Shown: positions 45,718-53,623 of the stretch, in pieces
How the letters are laid out: each line of letters begins with the position of its first letter
Numbering within the stretch: the stretch's first letter is position 1
Origin: Burkholderia cepacia
GTDB lineage: Bacteria; Pseudomonadota; Gammaproteobacteria; Burkholderiales; Burkholderiaceae
Direction: 5' to 3'
Assembly (NCBI RefSeq): GCF_001039005.1
Contig: NZ_LDWR01000045.1
Coordinates: 1 to 64,000 of the forward strand
Length of the DNA: 64,000 nucleotides
The notes under the pieces: generated by a model
What the model was told of the DNA's origin: nothing
What the model saw: only the letters and a program-made list of their open reading frames with translations
The model's database searches: none
Translations under genes and position numbers: made by a program

Positions 45718-46173
45718 TCAGGTTGCCAGCGCGGCACGGCACTCGTTGGCGCACGCGCGACACGACTCCATGCACGCCTTGCACGGCGCATGCCTGTCAG
45801 CGTGCTTCTTGCACTCCGCTTCGCAATCGCGGCATGCATCCAGCGCGACCTTGGCTAACGCCGGAAGATAGCGCGAATTCTGGTTGGCTAGACCTTGCAG
45901 GGCGCCGCAAATGGAAAGCATTTGCGAAACGCTGGTTGCACAGGCGGCAAGGTCCTGGTTCCCCTTGCCCAAAAGGCCGATGCAATGGCTCACGCAGACC
46001 TGCCCGGTTGACACACACTCGCCCGCCGCATCGGCGAGTGCGCCGTAGTGACCGCCATGATGCAGGTGAGGGGCTTCCGCAGGCGGGCTTTCCTGGGCTG
46101 AGACCCGTTCCATTGTCGCCAGTGTGGAAAGCGCCAGCAGCCCGGTACCGAATAATGCGTCACGTCTGTCCAT
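45718..46173 (-). CDS. csp1: Csp1-type copper storage protein, Tat-exported
   Basis: 151 residues from ATG 46173 (GGAG nine bases upstream). The N-terminus MDRRDALFGTGLLALSTLATMERVSA has a twin-arginine pattern, so it should be exported folded. The mature protein contains 13 Cys, by my count, spaced as CxxxC/CxxC along helices (for example CRDCEAEC and CKACMESCRACANEC), plus His near the start (HLHHGGH). Methylosinus Csp1 is a four-helix bundle tetramer binding 13 Cu(I) per monomer through 13 Cys; this matches in count and export route. It stores periplasmic Cu(I). Lies downstream of the bufferin genes. Confidence 0.92.
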   Translation of the reverse strand: MDRRDALFGTGLLALSTLATMERVSAQESPPAEAPHLHHGGHYGALADAAGECVSTGQVCVSHCIGLLGKGNQDLAACATSVSQMLSICGALQGLANQNSRYLPALAKVALDACRDCEAECKKHADRHAPCKACMESCRACANECRAALAT

Positions 46174-46401
46174 GTGAGAATCTCCGAAAAAATTCACTGG
46201 AATGACAATACGTTTGAAAGCGCGCATTCGCAGCCGCCGGAGTAAGGGGCTGGAACCGTCAAATCCTAACATCAAGGAACTGCAAAAAAACTCGATCCGG
46301 CCGGCAATAGATGCGTAACGAATCTACTCATATACGCGGGGCGTACAGTTGCGAAAAAGGATAAAGTTGCGGCAATAGATTCGCCATCACGCAAACACCC
46401 G

Positions 46402-47271
46402 TCAACCCGATCGTGACACCGTGCTTGAAGTTGCGCCGGTAATCGCCGATGCGGTGATCCACGCGTGCCATTGCGTCGCGAAATCGAATGCCGGATCGAT
46501 CGCAAACGCAGCGTCGAGCGCATCGGCCAGGATCCTTCCGTTTTGCAGCGCGATGAAGGCTGCGTGCGCGGCCTCGGAGTGAACGCATACCGTGGGGCGC
46601 CACACTGGACGCACGACGAGCGTCCAGGTGGGGCCGTCGAGCCGTTGTGGAAAGGCGCCTCCTAGTTGATGTGCCCGCCAGATGTCGGCAATGGCGTAAT
46701 CAGAGGTGATAGCCGTGCAGGCTGGATGTATCGCGAGTTTCGCATCCAGCAGACGCTCGTCACCGAGTTCGAGCCATTGCTGCGCCGTGAATACTGAAAC
46801 GTCAGCGGCGAAGCAGGCAACGTGCAGCGCCCATTCAAGGCGCGCAACATCTGCAAAATATCGAAAGCGCGAATCTCGCTCGTATTCTCCAATGAAGACC
46901 GGCAAGGCATCGCCAAAGCGATTGAGGTCACCGCTTCGGGACGGATGCACCCGCGCGTACGCAAGTGACAACGCATCGAAATATGCATCGCCGACCAGCG
47001 CCAGCAACACGGGATAGGCGTTCGCGAGCGCGCCGCGCCAATGCGATCGGGCGTTGCCGCGGTAAAGTCCCACGCGCTGATGCAAAACCTCGTCGGGTTC
47101 TGCGGTTGCCGCAAGCGGCGATTCACGCACGTCATTTTCACCGGCTCGACCGGGTGCGTTGCCGGTGACCGGTGACGACGGCTTCACGAGTTCGAGCAGC
47201 AGCTCCTCCTGCTCCGGATCGTCAAGTGCGCTCGCGAACATTCGCTGGAACGATTCAAGCTGCATCGCCAT
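46402..47271 (-). CDS. bufC: DUF2063 bufferin-maturation partner protein
   Basis: 289 residues. The N-terminal ~110 residues ([51 protein letters not shown]) are the HvfC/BufC domain formerly DUF2063 (PF09836). It is known to deliver the precursor peptide to the MNIO enzyme. Start codon choice is uncertain among GTG 47274, ATG 47271 and ATG 47265. It overlaps the bufB stop by 17 bases, so the two are translationally coupled. Lower GC than most of the window. Inferred role: recognises BufA and presents its Cys to BufB. Confidence 0.9.
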   Translation of the reverse strand: MAMQLESFQRMFASALDDPEQEELLLELVKPSSPVTGNAPGRAGENDVRESPLAATAEPDEVLHQRVGLYRGNARSHWRGALANAYPVLLALVGDAYFDALSLAYARVHPSRSGDLNRFGDALPVFIGEYERDSRFRYFADVARLEWALHVACFAADVSVFTAQQWLELGDERLLDAKLAIHPACTAITSDYAIADIWRAHQLGGAFPQRLDGPTWTLVVRPVWRPTVCVHSEAAHAAFIALQNGRILADALDAAFAIDPAFDFATQWHAWITASAITGATSSTVSRSG

Positions 47272-48151
47272 CACTTGCCCTGCCTGCTGCAGTCTTCAAT
47301 TGCTGTCGCGCGATCTGTCGCACCCGGACCTGTGCTGCACGCGCGAGCCGGGCTTCGTTGATCAGCACGCTCAAAGGCGGAATGGCCGTGTCCCATTCGA
47401 TCAGCGTCGGCACGTCGCCGAAGCGGCGCAGCGCATGTTCATGGAGGCTCCAGACAGCGGGCGCAACCCGTGAGCCGTGATCATCGATGACAGCCGCGCC
47501 GGTCACACGATGGCCGGCCAGATGGATCTCGCCGACCACGCCGGGAGGCAACGCGTCCATCGCTGAAATCGCGTCCTCGCCGTGATTGCACTGGTTCACG
47601 TACAGATTGTTGACGTCGAGCAGCACGCCGCATCCGGTGCGCCGAGCCAGCTCGGAAAGGAATGCTGTTTCACCGTACCGGTCATCGTTGAACCGAAGCA
47701 GGCTGGAAACGTTTTCGAGCAGGATCGACCGGCCAAGTGTCTCCTGCACCTCGTGGACGCGCGCCGTGAGGTGAGCGAGTGCCGCGTCGGTCAGCGGCAT
47801 TGGCAACAGGTCGTTCAGATGACCGGCAGCCGTCGCGCCCCAACACAGATGTTCGGAGACGACTGCCGGTTCGATCCGCTCGACCAGGCGCTTGAGCCTG
47901 TCCAGATGGCCCACGTCAAGCGGAACGCCCGAGCCGAGCCCGAGGCCGACGCCATGCAGGCTGACCGGCAGATCGCGTCGCACGGTGTCGAGCACGTGCA
48001 GGTCATACCCGCCGTCGCCGAAATAGTTCTCGCTGTGCACTTCCACCCAGTCCACCGCGGGCGGTGCCTCGAGGAAGTTAGCGTAGTGGGCCTGGCGAAG
48101 GCCGATGCCAATGCCGGATGGCGCGCCAGCACCCGGACCGGTTGCCGTCAT
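47255..48151 (-). CDS. bufB: DUF692 (MNIO) iron-dependent peptide-modifying oxygenase
   Basis: 298 residues of the DUF692/PF05114 TIM-barrel family that includes MbnB and BufB. Likely metal ligands are visible: [61 protein letters not shown] and LIEWDT. Members use a multinuclear iron centre to oxidise Cys of a precursor peptide (oxazolone/thioamide in methanobactin, thiooxazole in bufferins). ATG 48151 fits the family start; the long upstream open frame does not. Lies between bufA and bufC in transcription order. Confidence 0.93.
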   Translation of the reverse strand: MTATGPGAGAPSGIGIGLRQAHYANFLEAPPAVDWVEVHSENYFGDGGYDLHVLDTVRRDLPVSLHGVGLGLGSGVPLDVGHLDRLKRLVERIEPAVVSEHLCWGATAAGHLNDLLPMPLTDAALAHLTARVHEVQETLGRSILLENVSSLLRFNDDRYGETAFLSELARRTGCGVLLDVNNLYVNQCNHGEDAISAMDALPPGVVGEIHLAGHRVTGAAVIDDHGSRVAPAVWSLHEHALRRFGDVPTLIEWDTAIPPLSVLINEARLARAAQVRVRQIARQQLKTAAGRASDGDAA

Positions 48152-48188
48152 GAGAACCCCGGCGTGCTGCGACAATCGCTTCGCAGCA

Positions 48189-48443
48189 TCAGGATTCAGT
48201 CGTGCCGCCCAGTTTTTCGCAGGTACCGACTGGCACGATCTTGAAGTCGCCCTTGTCGTTGTCGACCTTCGCCTTGCTCGCGCAATCATGCACGCCGGTC
48301 TTGCTCCCGCAATCGTTCTGGCCGGCCTTGGCGACGCCATAGCACTGCACCTTCGCCTCCTCCTGCGTAGCCGCGACGGCGGCGGCGGCCACGCCGGCGA
48401 GTGTCAGGGCAAGCAGGGCCTGTCGGCTGAGATTCGGTTTCAT
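48189..48443 (-). CDS. bufA: Bufferin precursor BufA (DUF2282), four conserved Cys
   Basis: 84 residues. Start at 48443 is preceded by CTGGAGAAGCCC. The signal sequence [24 protein letters not shown] is followed by a mature part with four Cys: [25 protein letters not shown] and [10 protein letters not shown]. The AKAGQNDC and GTCEK blocks are those of DUF2282/BufA1 proteins. In Caulobacter these are modified by BufB/BufC at central Cys residues and sequester copper in the periplasm. Here bufB starts 37 bases downstream and copper genes follow, so the same role is inferred. Mature peptide roughly 60 residues. Confidence 0.92.
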   Translation of the reverse strand: MKPNLSRQALLALTLAGVAAAAVAATQEEAKVQCYGVAKAGQNDCGSKTGVHDCASKAKVDNDKGDFKIVPVGTCEKLGGTTES

Positions 48444-48659
48444 GGGCTTCTCCAGGGTAGGGGCGGCAAGGTTGTCGACGGTGTCGCGGCCACGCATCGC
48501 CCGGATAACCGACGCTTGCAGGCGCCGGGCTGACACAACACCGTTTGCACAATCCTGCCACTAACAGAACGAGCCTGATACAACATCTTTATAGATGCAG
48601 CGGGGCCGGGGCCTACACCTTCATGGGGACAATCCCGCTGCGCCGTTGCTCCTCGCACG

Positions 48660-48833
48660 TCAACGCACGGAACTCACGCAGCTCGGGGCACTCACTGCCG
48701 GAACGTCGATGTTTCCAGGCCGCGTCATCCAGGCGATCCAGGCTACCCAAAGGCCGCAGGCAATCAAGCCGGCGATTTTCAGATGCGTCTTGTAGCGGAC
48801 GATCAGGTCGATCAGGGAGGGTCGGTTTTTCAC
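48660..48833 (-). CDS. Small single-pass membrane protein upstream of bufA (tentative)
   Basis: 57 residues from a GTG at 48833 preceded by GGAGA and a five-base spacer. Starts MKNRPSLIDLIVRYKTHLK, followed by one membrane segment (IAGLIACGLWVAWIAWM), then a short tail with a Cys near its end (APSCVSS). It lies between the truncated copC copy and bufA on the same strand. No family recognised. It may be a real small membrane protein or a remnant from the rearranged copper operon. Confidence 0.45.
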   Translation of the reverse strand: MKNRPSLIDLIVRYKTHLKIAGLIACGLWVAWIAWMTRPGNIDVPAVSAPSCVSSVR

Positions 48834-48864
48834 GGTTGTCTCCATCATTCAGCGTGAGCGCCAA

Positions 48865-49026
48865 CTAACCGGCCATCGTCACGTTTGCCGGCGTCGCCAC
48901 TTCGGCACCCGCCGAGCGCAACTGGGGTTGCGGGAACACATACGCGAATGCTGCCGACGGGATCAGCATGGTCGTCGCGATCGCAGCCGCGCCTGAGAGG
49001 TGACGAAGTTGGTTGAAGGCACGCAT
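48865..49026 (-). pseudogene. Truncated copC paralogue
   Basis: 53 codons: signal peptide MRAFNQLRHLSGAAAIATTM and onward to SAAFA, then YVFPQPQLRSAGAEVATPAN followed by VTMAG and a stop. It aligns with the first half of CopC at 43744-44118 (HVFPQTQTPSAGAEVAAPANVTIVF). The mature N-terminal His ligand is replaced by Tyr and the C-terminal Asp/His ligands are gone, so it cannot bind Cu(II) as CopC does. It begins two bases after the truncated outer-membrane protein gene, the same spacing as in the intact copy. Confidence 0.85.
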
Positions 49027-49028
49027 GA

Positions 49029-49459
49029 CTATTCCCCTTTACCGAAGAGCGGCTTGCCAAGCGAGTTCGGCATGACGTCATCCATGTAAAGCTGCGCCTG
49101 CGGCAGCACACCGACGCCGGTGCCGCTCGCATGATTGACCGGAATCTGCGCCTCGACGCCGAACTGGCCCCAGCGATTCATCCACATCACGCCGGGATTG
49201 ATCGTTCCGGTCGTGTGGCCCGAGCATGGGCTGGCGGTGCACGTACTCATCGGAAATTCGACGACCGGGATCAGGTTGTTGAACGGCGCCTTGAGCCCGA
49301 CGTCCTGCACGAAGTTCTGCAGATACGGCAGGCTGTATTGCACGGTGACGCCCCAGCTCAACGAATTCGGATCGGCACTGTTCAACGTCAGGTGCGGACC
49401 GACGGTGCCCGTGATCGCCAGCGGCTTCAGGTATTTCAGGTTGTCGGGCAGGTCGCCGT
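49029..49459 (-). pseudogene. 3' half of a second copper-operon outer-membrane protein gene
   Basis: Encodes about 142 residues matching the C-terminal half of the gene at 44121-45029, without a start. From 49130 to 49459 the nucleotide match is about 98 percent by eye (five differences in roughly 305 bases), whereas the last ~100 coding bases (49029-49128) differ at around one base in six. The match stops abruptly at 49459, where integrase sequence begins. The mosaic pattern suggests recombination or gene conversion between the two copies after duplication. Confidence 0.88.
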
Positions 49460-50094
49460 CGCCTTGACGCGGGCCATGTGCTGTACGCCCGGACCTTTCT
49501 TCAAGACCGTCTGCGCGTCGATGTCGGCCGCCGGATTCCTGGAGCATCGCCCGGTCATGTTCCGTACTGGGAGACCGCGCGAGAGCGTTGGAGGATTCGC
49601 TTCGCCGTCTCGCGTACGCCGCGCGCCTCGACCTCCCGCACGATGCTGAGCATTTGCGGTGAGTCGATCTCCGCGATCGGGCGAGGGCCGATCTTCGGGA
49701 GCACGTCGACCTCAAGCGAATTCAGCACCTTCTCCGCGTAGCCGTCGCTCCAGCCCGGACGCTGGGAGTCGTACCACTCGCGCGCTACCGCTTCGAACGC
49801 GTTTGCCGCCGCGATTTCGGTGGCCCGTTTCGCATCCTTCTTCGCTTCGCCCGGATCGACGCCGGTCGCGATCTGCTCACGGGCCTCGTCGCGCTTCTTC
49901 CGTGCTGTCGCGAGCGTGACGGCCGGATAGACGCCGAGCGCGAGCGTCTTCTGTTTGCCAAGGAAGCGGTAGGACAAGCGCCAGTACTTCGCGCCGTTCG
50001 GTTGGACGAGCAAGAACATTCCGTTGCCGTCCGTGAGTTTGTACGGGGCCGCGCTGGCCTTCGCGTTCCGTACCGGCACGTCAGTGAGAGGCAT
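49460..50094 (-). pseudogene. Tyrosine integrase, frameshifted and truncated
   Basis: Starts MPLTDVPVRNAKASAAPYKL and contains the DUF4102 arm-binding domain (LTDGNGMFLLVQPNGAKYWRL) and the SAM-like core-binding domain (AREWYDSQRPGWSDGYAEKVL, GVRETAKRILQRSRAVSQYG). The frame is broken near 49560. In another frame the protein continues as TGRCSRNPAADIDAQTVLKK and GPGVQHMARVK to about 49460, where it joins the outer-membrane protein remnant. The catalytic domain with R-H-R-Y residues is missing. Full members are about 400 residues. It starts 148 bases from tRNA-Arg, the usual place for an island integrase. Confidence 0.9.
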
Positions 50095-50130
50095 TGTTGG
50101 TATCGGCTAATACCAACAAAAATACCAACA
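50094..50130. repeat. Three copies of ATACCAACA next to the integrase start
   Basis: TTGTTGGTAT (50094-50103) is inverted relative to ATACCAACAA (50110-50119) and ATACCAACA (50122-50130). Short repeats between an integrase start and its tRNA target fit arm-type integrase sites or an int/xis operator. Confidence 0.5.
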
Positions 50131-50242
50131 CTTTCTCCGGCTGTCACTGAGCAACCTTGGGTAACGATAGGAGCTAGAGGGCTGCCAGACGGGCGTGAGC
50201 GGGGGATTTGTTGTGAATCTTGGGGGAGGTTTGGGGCTTGGC

Positions 50243-50317
50243 TGGTCCCCCCGACAGGAATCGAACCTGTATCTAGCGCTTAGGAGGCGCTTGTTCTATC
50301 CATTGAACTACGGGGAG
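50243..50317 (-). tRNA. tRNA-Arg (anticodon CCT)
   Basis: 75 bases including encoded CCA; anticodon loop CTCCTAA on a GCGC stem, T-loop GGTTCGATTCC, acceptor pairing CTCCCCG with CGGGGGG. Its 3' end faces the integrase remnant, making it the likely integration target of the copper island. Confidence 0.95.
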
Positions 50318-50450
50318 AGCCATGTCCGGATGATCGCGGGAAAAATCGCGAACCGGACGGCGATGTGGACAGCGCGCAGAGTATAACAAACGCGTGGCGC
50401 ATCGGCGGGCGGAATGCGCGCCGACGCGCTTGTCGCGCGGTCAGCCGCGA

Positions 50451-50633
50451 TCAGAAATCGACGACGACGAAATCTTCCTTGCCCACGTCGCACAGCGGGC
50501 ACCGCCAGTCGGCGGGAATGTCGGCGAAACGGGTGCCGGCTGCGATGCCCTCGTCGGGCAGCCCTTCCGCTTCGTTGTAGACCCACCCGCAAATCAGGCA
50601 GACCCAGCTTTGGTATTCGGTCACTTCGCTCAT
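50451..50633 (-). CDS. rubA: Rubredoxin
   Basis: 60 residues with the two iron-binding CxxC pairs, VCLICGWVYNEAEG near the N-terminus and WRCPLCDVGKEDF near the C-terminus, giving the Fe(Cys)4 centre. It is a small electron carrier, commonly supplying alkane hydroxylases or other oxygenases. ATG 50633 is the standard family start (MSEVTEYQSWVC). No oxygenase or reductase gene is adjacent, so its partner is not visible here. Confidence 0.96.
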   Translation of the reverse strand: MSEVTEYQSWVCLICGWVYNEAEGLPDEGIAAGTRFADIPADWRCPLCDVGKEDFVVVDF

Positions 50634-50832
50634 GTGGTGCTCGGGATATTGGAAACTAGGTGATGCCGTCCGCAGCCTCGCCGGCGGACGAAAGGCGCAA
50701 TGGTACCGGAATTTCGCCGAACGCCTGCGCAACGTCGTTTTAAACGTACGCATCGCGAACAAGGCAACCGAAACACGCATGCCGCGTGTGCGGTGTATCC
50801 TTCCCGGGCTGTCCAATCATAAGGAGAATGCG

Positions 50833-51237
50833 ATGCTGAACAGAAAGTGGATCGCGGGTGCGGTGTGCGTGGCGGCGATGGCCGTGTCGACGGTCGCGCG
50901 GGCCGAGGCGCGCGTGTTTTTCGTCGAGCCGTCGGACGGCGCGACGGTGTCGAACCCGGTGCACGTGAAGTTCGGTCTGGAAGGCATGGAGCTTCGGCCA
51001 GCCGGCGACATGACGCCGAACACCGGTCATCACCACTTGCTGATCGACGGCCGGCCGATCCCGAAGGGCGACGTGATTCCCGCGGGCGAACGTTCGCTGC
51101 ACTTCGGCAAGGCACAGACCGAAACCGACATCAAGCTGCCGCCGGGCCAGCACACGCTGACGCTGCAGTTCGGCGACGGCGCACATCGGTCGTACGGCCC
51201 CGAACTGAGCCAGACCATCAGCGTCAACGTCAAGTAA
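50833..51237 (+). CDS. DUF4399 periplasmic protein
   Basis: 134 residues. Signal peptide MLNRKWIAGAVCVAAMAVSTVARA, then VFFVEPSDGATVSNPVHVKFG, TGHHHLLIDGRPIPKGD and LTLQFGDGAHRSYGPELS, matching DUF4399 as I know it. The HHH cluster and the Ig-like strand pattern suggest a small periplasmic, perhaps metal-contacting domain; function is not established. AAGGAG lies six bases before ATG 50833; another in-frame-looking ATG at 50828 is out of frame. Confidence 0.8.
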   Translation: MLNRKWIAGAVCVAAMAVSTVARAEARVFFVEPSDGATVSNPVHVKFGLEGMELRPAGDMTPNTGHHHLLIDGRPIPKGDVIPAGERSLHFGKAQTETDIKLPPGQHTLTLQFGDGAHRSYGPELSQTISVNVK

Positions 51238-51439
51238 GCGGTCACACCCGCGCGGGCGTCCCGGCCATCCCTGCAACAGGGATACGCCCGCCCGCTGCCG
51301 GGTGCCTGCGACCCGCGCGCGGCGGCCGCCCACCGGCCGTCGCGGCCGGTCTTGCGGCATTATCCGTCCGGCCATGCCGGTGGCGGCGTCCGCGACCGGT
51401 ACAATGGGCGCTTCCGATTCCTCTCTCCGCCGTCTCCCC

Positions 51440-53389
51440 ATGTCGCTCTACTCCATTACCGGCGCGCAGCTCGCGTTCGGTCACGTCGCGTTGCTCGATC
51501 ACGCGGATTTCTCGCTGGAAGCCGGCGAGCGCGTCGGCCTGATCGGCCGCAACGGCGCGGGCAAGTCGTCGCTGCTGAAGATCGTCGCTGACCTTGCGAA
51601 GCCCGACGACGGGCTGGTTACGCGCCAGCAGGAACTCGTGACCGTCTATGTGCCGCAGGAGCCCGAATTCGAGCCGGGCGCGACGGTATTCGACGCGGTC
51701 GCGTCGGGGCTCGCGCACACGCGCGAACTGCTCGAGGAATACGATTCGATCGCGCACCGCCTCGCGGATACGCCCGAAGGCGCCGAGCACGATGCGCTGC
51801 TCGCGCGGATGAATGCACTGCAGTCGTCGCTCGACGCGCACGACGCGTGGAGCTGGCGTACGCGTGTGTCGATGACGCTCGCGCAGATCGGTCTGACGGA
51901 CGGCGATGCGAGCGTCGACGCGCTGTCGGGCGGGATGCAGAAGCGCGTCGCGCTGGCGCGCGCGCTGGTGCTGCAGCCCGACGTGCTGCTGCTCGACGAA
52001 CCGACCAACCACCTCGACTTCGACGGCATCCGCTGGCTGGAAGAATTGCTCGTCGCGCAGCGCGCGGGCCTGCTGTTCATTACCCACGATCGTGCGTTCC
52101 TCGACCGTGTCGCGACGCGCATCGTCGAGCTCGATCGTGGCCGGCTGCTGTCGTACCCGGGCAATTTCTCCGCGTACCAGACGCGTAAGGCGCAGCAGCT
52201 CGAGGTCGAGCGCGTGGAAAACGACAAGTTCGACAAGCTGCTCGCGCAGGAAGAAGTGTGGATCCGCAAGGGCGTCGAAGCGCGCCGCACGCGCAGCGTC
52301 GGCCGCATCGCGCGGCTCGAGCAGATGCGTCACGAGCGCGCGGAGCGCCGCAATTCGCAGGGCAACGTGAGGCTCGACGTCGCGCAGGGCGAGAAGTCCG
52401 GCAAGATCGTCGCGGAGCTGACCGACGTGACGAAGTGCTACGGCGGCCGCGCGGTCGTCGACTGCTTCTCGACAACGGTGATGCGCGGCGACAAGATCGG
52501 CTTCGTCGGCCCGAATGGCGCGGGCAAGACCACGCTGCTCAAGCTGATTCTCGGCGAGCTGAAGCCCGACGAAGGCACGGTGCGCACCGGCACGAACCTG
52601 CAGGTCGCGTATTTCGACCAGATGCGTGCGCAGCTCGACCAGGAGAAGAGCCTCGCGGATACCATCAGCCCCGGCAGCGAATGGGTCGAGATCGGCGGCG
52701 TGCGCAAGCACGTGATGAGCTATCTCGGCGATTTCCTGTTCGCGCCGGAACGCGCGCGCTCGCCGGTGAAGTCGCTGTCGGGCGGCGAGCGCAACCGGCT
52801 GCTGCTCGCGCGCCTGTTCGCGCGCCCGGCCAACGTGCTGGTGCTCGACGAACCGACCAACGACCTCGACATCCCGACGCTCGAGCTGCTCGAAGAGCTG
52901 CTGGCCGACTACGACGGCACGGTGCTGCTCGTCAGCCACGATCGCGCGTTCCTCGACAACGTCGCGACGTCGGTGATCGCGGCCGAGGGCGACGGCAAGT
53001 GGCGCGAATATGTCGGCGGCTTCTCCGACTGGCAGATCCAGAGCGAGCGCTCGCAGCAACTCGCGCAGCAGGAAGCCGCGAAGCGCGCGGTCAAGGAAGC
53101 GGCGCCCGTCAAGGAAGAGCAGGCGAAGAGCGCCGCGGGCCGCAACGCGCAGCGCACGGTGAAGCTGTCGTTCAACGAGCAGCGCGAACTGGATTCGCTG
53201 CCGGAGAAGATCGCCTCGCTCGAAGAGGAGCAGAAGACGATCAATGCACAGCTCGAGGACGGTTCGATTTTTGCGAAGGACCCGCAGGAAGGCACGCGCC
53301 TGACCGAGCGGTTCGCGGCGATCGACGACGAATTGCTCGAGGCGCTCGAACGGTGGGAAACGCTCGAGGCGAAGCGCAAGCCGGCGTGA
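51440..53389 (+). CDS. ABC-F family ATPase (Uup/EttA-like)
   Basis: 649 residues with two ABC cassettes and no membrane domain. First: Walker A IGRNGAGKSSLLKI, signature LSGGMQKRVALARAL, Walker B VLLLDEPTNHLDF. Second: VGPNGAGKTTLLKL, LSGGERNRLLLARLF, VLVLDEPTNDLDI. A Lys/Glu-rich linker joins them, and the C-terminal ~90 residues form a coiled coil (EQRELDSLPEKIASLEEEQK), as in Uup. ABC-F proteins act on the ribosome E site; Uup is also tied to replication/transposon stability. ATG 51440 fits the family start MSLYSITGAQLAFG. Confidence 0.93.
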   Translation: MSLYSITGAQLAFGHVALLDHADFSLEAGERVGLIGRNGAGKSSLLKIVADLAKPDDGLVTRQQELVTVYVPQEPEFEPGATVFDAVASGLAHTRELLEEYDSIAHRLADTPEGAEHDALLARMNALQSSLDAHDAWSWRTRVSMTLAQIGLTDGDASVDALSGGMQKRVALARALVLQPDVLLLDEPTNHLDFDGIRWLEELLVAQRAGLLFITHDRAFLDRVATRIVELDRGRLLSYPGNFSAYQTRKAQQLEVERVENDKFDKLLAQEEVWIRKGVEARRTRSVGRIARLEQMRHERAERRNSQGNVRLDVAQGEKSGKIVAELTDVTKCYGGRAVVDCFSTTVMRGDKIGFVGPNGAGKTTLLKLILGELKPDEGTVRTGTNLQVAYFDQMRAQLDQEKSLADTISPGSEWVEIGGVRKHVMSYLGDFLFAPERARSPVKSLSGGERNRLLLARLFARPANVLVLDEPTNDLDIPTLELLEELLADYDGTVLLVSHDRAFLDNVATSVIAAEGDGKWREYVGGFSDWQIQSERSQQLAQQEAAKRAVKEAAPVKEEQAKSAAGRNAQRTVKLSFNEQRELDSLPEKIASLEEEQKTINAQLEDGSIFAKDPQEGTRLTERFAAIDDELLEALERWETLEAKRKPA

Positions 53390-53570
53390 CGCGTCGCGCG
53401 GCCGGCGGCGGCCGTGCACCAATCTCGCGATTGGCGCGCCACGCGGAACCAGTAGAATACCGCGCGTCCCGGGCCGCGTAGCGCATGCCGCGCGCCCGCT
53501 TTCGGAGCAGTCCAAGCACACCGTTGTTTCGATTCGCTTTTTTACGGAACTCAACGTTTTGTCCACGACG

Positions 53571-53593
53571 TTATCCACACGAGGTGTGGACAA
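53571..53593. promoter_or_regulatory. Paired DnaA-box-like sequences upstream of parE
   Basis: TTATCCACA at 53571-53579 is a perfect consensus DnaA box. TGTGGACAA at 53585-53593 is a one-mismatch box on the opposite strand. Together they form an inverted repeat 31 bases before the parE start. A further TTGTCCACG lies just upstream near 53559. Confidence 0.55.
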
Positions 53594-53623
53594 CGTCCCG
53601 ATGAATGACGAAATTCAGCGCCT

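Larger units (their letters stand above)
42947..50130 (-). mobile_element. Degenerate genomic island carrying copper genes
   Basis: All genes here lie on the minus strand and most concern copper. The left end is an IS30 transposase remnant, the right end an integrase remnant 113 bases from tRNA-Arg(CCT). Partial duplicates of two genes occur inside, and base composition is lower in GC in places (46.2-47.1 kb). I could not find a direct repeat of the tRNA 3' end on the left, so the exact left boundary is uncertain and may have been deleted. Confidence 0.7.

Noticed and set aside
45147-46205. 352-codon plus-strand frame across DUF2946 and csp1
   Set aside because: Antisense to two identified copper genes and rich in Arg/Pro without family features.
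46174-46401. CueR-type promoter upstream of csp1
   Set aside because: A TTGACG hexamer is present on the minus strand (46257-46262), but no CueR dyad and no -10 at proper spacing.
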